Assembly: GCA_002481295.1 (NCBI GenBank)
Contig: DLDU01000049.1
Location: forward strand, 1-25,510
DNA length: 25,510 bases
Source: Prevotella sp. UBA7764
Lineage (GTDB): Bacteria; Bacteroidota; Bacteroidia; Bacteroidales; Bacteroidaceae
Direction: 5' to 3'
The notes beneath the pieces are model-generated. The model saw only the letters and a list, made by a program, of their open reading frames with translations. It was not told the DNA's origin and searched no databases. Position 1 is the stretch's first letter. Every line of letters begins with the position of its first letter. Both the position numbers and the translations under genes were made by a program. Below, in pieces: positions 23,819 through 25,510 of this stretch.

Positions 23819-24106
23819 CTATTCTTCGTAGTTGATCGACGCGTCCGTGTCGCCGTGCACCGTGTCCATCAAGTCATCCCACGTCTGGAAACCGGCAAAG
23901 AGCGCCAGGCGGTTACGCGCTTCCATCGACAGCCGACGCTTTCCCGTCACCAGTTCCCACAGTTTCTTCAGCGAATGGCTGCTCAAGTCCACATTGTGCT
24001 TAGCTAAGCGATGCGACGCTTTCTCAAAATCGGCCACCACCTCATGTGGCTCTTCTCTCAGCTTTTTGCCAGCTTCAGCAAAGAGCATTCTTAAATCCCT
24101 TTTCAT
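23819..24106 (-). CDS. Conserved small protein with possible helix-turn-helix fold
   Basis: This 95-aa protein is basic at the N-terminus and acidic at the C-terminus. Its middle, LSSHSLKKLWELVTGKRRLSMEARNRLALFAGFQTWDDLMD (about 41-81), resembles a small helical module common at the start of Bacteroidota proteins (pattern: S..TLKRLWG......S..TLd.LA.FLGY.SW.DF). By that resemblance it may be a DNA- or protein-binding domain. It is complete, has its own promoter (24160-24190), and a purine-rich GGAGGAAGG precedes the ATG. I do not know its function, and no partner gene is adjacent. Confidence 0.7.
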   Translation of the reverse strand: MKRDLRMLFAEAGKKLREEPHEVVADFEKASHRLAKHNVDLSSHSLKKLWELVTGKRRLSMEARNRLALFAGFQTWDDLMDTVHGDTDASINYEE

Positions 24107-24159
24107 AACAATCTTGTCCTTCCTCCAGACTTTCTATATACTTTCTCAATTTCTCGGTG

Positions 24160-24190
24160 CAAAGTTAAGAAGAATATCAATACGTTCAAC
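24160..24190 (-). promoter_or_regulatory. Promoter of the 95-aa protein gene
   Basis: On the minus strand GTTG (24187-24190), a 19-nt spacer and TAACTTTG (24160-24167) match the Bacteroidetes promoter with one mismatch in the -33 element. Confidence 0.65.
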
Positions 24191-24229
24191 GAAATATTTT
24201 AAAAAAATATGCTTTTGAAGTGATTTCTA

Positions 24230-24317
24230 CATGAAGATACCTTCAAGTCCTCATGAAGATACCTTCAAGTCCACATGAAGATAACTTCAATGGCACATGA
24301 ACATAGGTTTAGTCGTA
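24230..24317. repeat. 22-bp tandem repeat array upstream of the AICAR formyltransferase gene
   Basis: Four units start exactly 22 bp apart, at 24230, 24252, 24274 and 24296. Units 1 and 2 share CATGAAGATACCTTCAAGTC. Unit 3 reads CATGAAGATAACTTCAATG and unit 4 is diverged (CATGAACATAGGTTTAG). Most units hold an imperfect dyad, TGAAG-N4-CTTCA. The array lies between two divergent promoters. The stretch from 24107 to 24455 otherwise contains no gene. Confidence 0.8.
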
Positions 24318-24398
24318 CGAGGACATAGGTAAGATTCCGACATTACATAAAACAACAGAAGATACCATCCCCTACCACTACTTTTTTTGCCGTGTTTA

Positions 24399-24430
24399 TT
24401 TCCGTTTCTGCTAACTTTTCGCTACCTTTG
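24399..24430 (+). promoter_or_regulatory. Promoter of the AICAR formyltransferase gene
   Basis: TACCTTTG (24423-24430) is a full -7 match. TTTC (24399-24402), 20 nt upstream, is a one-mismatch -33 element. The leader is only about 20 nt. Confidence 0.65.
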
Positions 24431-24455
24431 CCGTAGGTTTCAATTTCACACCGAC

Positions 24456-25510
24456 ATGAAAGAATACGCATTAAAGTACGGATGCAATCCGAACCAAAAG
24501 CCGGCCCGTATCTATATGGAGCACGGCGAACTGCCCGTAGAGGTCATCAATGGCCGCGCAGGCTACATCAACTTCCTCGACGCTCTCAACAGCTGGCAGC
24601 TGGTCAAAGAGCTCAAGGCCGCTACCGGCCTGCCCGCCGCCGCCAGTTTCAAACACGTCTCCCCCGCCGGAGCTGCCGTGGGTCTGCCACTGAGCGACAC
24701 GCTGAAGAAGATCTATTTCGTGGATGACATTGACTTTGAGCTTACGCCCCTGGCCAGTGCCTATGCCCGCGCCCGTGGTGCTGACCGCATGTGCTCCTAT
24801 GGTGATTTCTGTGCACTGAGCGACACCTGCGACGAAGCTACCGCCAAACTCATCAAGCGTGAGGTCAGCGACGGCGTCATCGCACCCGACTACACACCCG
24901 AAGCGCTGGAAATCCTCAAGGCCAAGCGCAAGGGTACTTACTGCGTCATCAAGATCGACCCGAACTATGTACCCGAACCTATCGAGCACAAGCAGGTCTT
25001 CGGCATCACCTTTGAGCAGGGCCGCAACAACTGCGATCTCAACGACCCGAAACTCTTTGAGGAGATTCCTACGAAGAACAAGAACTTCACTCCTGAGGCT
25101 ATCCGCGACTTGAAGATTGCCCTCATCACACTGAAATATACTCAGAGCAACAGCGTCTGCTATGTCAAGGACGGACAGGCCATCGGCATCGGCGCCGGCC
25201 AGCAGAGCCGCATCCACTGCACACGTCTCGCCGGCAACAAGGCCGATGAGTGGTGGTTGCGCCAGAGCCCGCAGGTTCTCAACCTTCCGTTCAAACCGGG
25301 CATCCGCCGTGCCGACCGCGACAACGCCATCAACGTCTACCTCAGCGAAGAGCACGACGACGTGCTGCGTGAAGGCACATGGCAGCAGTTCTTCACCGAG
25401 AAGCCGGCTGTCTTCACCCGTGCTGAGGAGAAAGAATGGATTGCCAAGAACACCAACGTATGTCTGGGCTCCGACGCTTTCTTCCCCTTCGGCGACAACA
25501 TCGAGCGCGC
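24456..25510 (+). CDS. purH: Stand-alone AICAR formyltransferase (PurH transformylase part), 3' end missing
   Basis: The ATG at 24456 opens a frame of 351 complete codons that runs off the window, so the C-terminus is not seen. The product starts MKEYALKYGCNPNQKPARIY and carries SFKHVSPAGAAVG (about 63-75), the Lys-His motif that catalyses formyl transfer from 10-formyl-tetrahydrofolate to AICAR. IGIGAGQQSRIHCTRLAG (about 245-262) is also typical. Bifunctional PurH (about 510-530 aa) has an IMP cyclohydrolase domain in front. That domain is absent here, so IMP cyclisation must come from another gene. Cytoplasmic purine synthesis is the expected role. A minus-strand open frame over the same region is a shadow. 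Confidence 0.92.
   Translation, partial: MKEYALKYGCNPNQKPARIYMEHGELPVEVINGRAGYINFLDALNSWQLVKELKAATGLPAAASFKHVSPAGAAVGLPLSDTLKKIYFVDDIDFELTPLASAYARARGADRMCSYGDFCALSDTCDEATAKLIKREVSDGVIAPDYTPEALEILKAKRKGTYCVIKIDPNYVPEPIEHKQVFGITFEQGRNNCDLNDPKLFEEIPTKNKNFTPEAIRDLKIALITLKYTQSNSVCYVKDGQAIGIGAGQQSRIHCTRLAGNKADEWWLRQSPQVLNLPFKPGIRRADRDNAINVYLSEEHDDVLREGTWQQFFTEKPAVFTRAEEKEWIAKNTNVCLGSDAFFPFGDNIER

Noticed and set aside
24230..24317. Possible CRISPR array
   Set aside because: The 22-bp units follow each other directly with no unique spacers, and no cas gene is near.

Overview
The window comes from a Bacteroidota chromosome, most likely a Prevotella/Segatella-type member of the Bacteroidales (genus inferred, not proven). 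The reasons are a SusC/SusD pair, several promoters with the Bacteroidetes -7 element TAnnTTTG, an ExbB-ExbD-ExbD-TonB cluster of the Bacteroidetes type with enlarged ExbD periplasmic domains, and few Shine-Dalgarno sequences.

Layout. (1) 49-254: a minus-strand tRNA-Met(CAU) with its own promoter and terminator. (2) 305-3760: a plus-strand pair, an LptF/LptG-family LPS export permease and ribBA (riboflavin), behind a roughly 240-nt leader made of degenerate repeats. (3) 3821-5073: a class I aminotransferase (aspC-like) whose promoter contains a perfect 14-bp palindrome. (4) 5122-10852: one apparent transcription unit exbB-exbD-exbD-tonB-PstS-like lipoprotein-TPR protein, opened by a leader with three small hairpins and closed by a strong terminator. 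(5) 10853-21143: a compact arabinan utilisation locus with susC, susD, a surface glycan-binding lipoprotein and two GH43 endo-arabinanases. A cluster of four TGGACA-type boxes precedes susC and a terminator follows the last gene. (6) 21326-23087: a minus-strand pair encoding the two halves of a 5'-nucleotidase as separate exported proteins. (7) 23193-23776: rplS (L19) with a leader that can pair in two ways and a long two-tier terminator hairpin. (8) 23819-24190: a 95-aa protein with a possible DNA-binding domain, minus strand. (9) 24230-25510: a 22-bp tandem repeat array, then the 5' part of a stand-alone AICAR formyltransferase that runs off the window.

How the genes work together. The TonB/ExbBD motor could energise SusC-type transporters such as the one encoded here. 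In the arabinan locus, the secreted endo-arabinanase would cut polymer, SusD and the third lipoprotein would hold it, SusC would import oligosaccharides, and the second GH43 would cut them further in the periplasm. No sensor/regulator, alpha-L-arabinofuranosidase or arabinose catabolism gene is in the window, so the locus depends on genes elsewhere. The other genes are housekeeping (riboflavin, amino acid, purine, translation, envelope).

Nothing here is a clear-cut new defence or mobile system. The best candidates for undescribed biology are the PstS-like plus TPR partners of the TonB motor, the box cluster before susC, the structured leaders of exbB and rplS, the repeat families shared between distant leaders, and the split nucleotidase.
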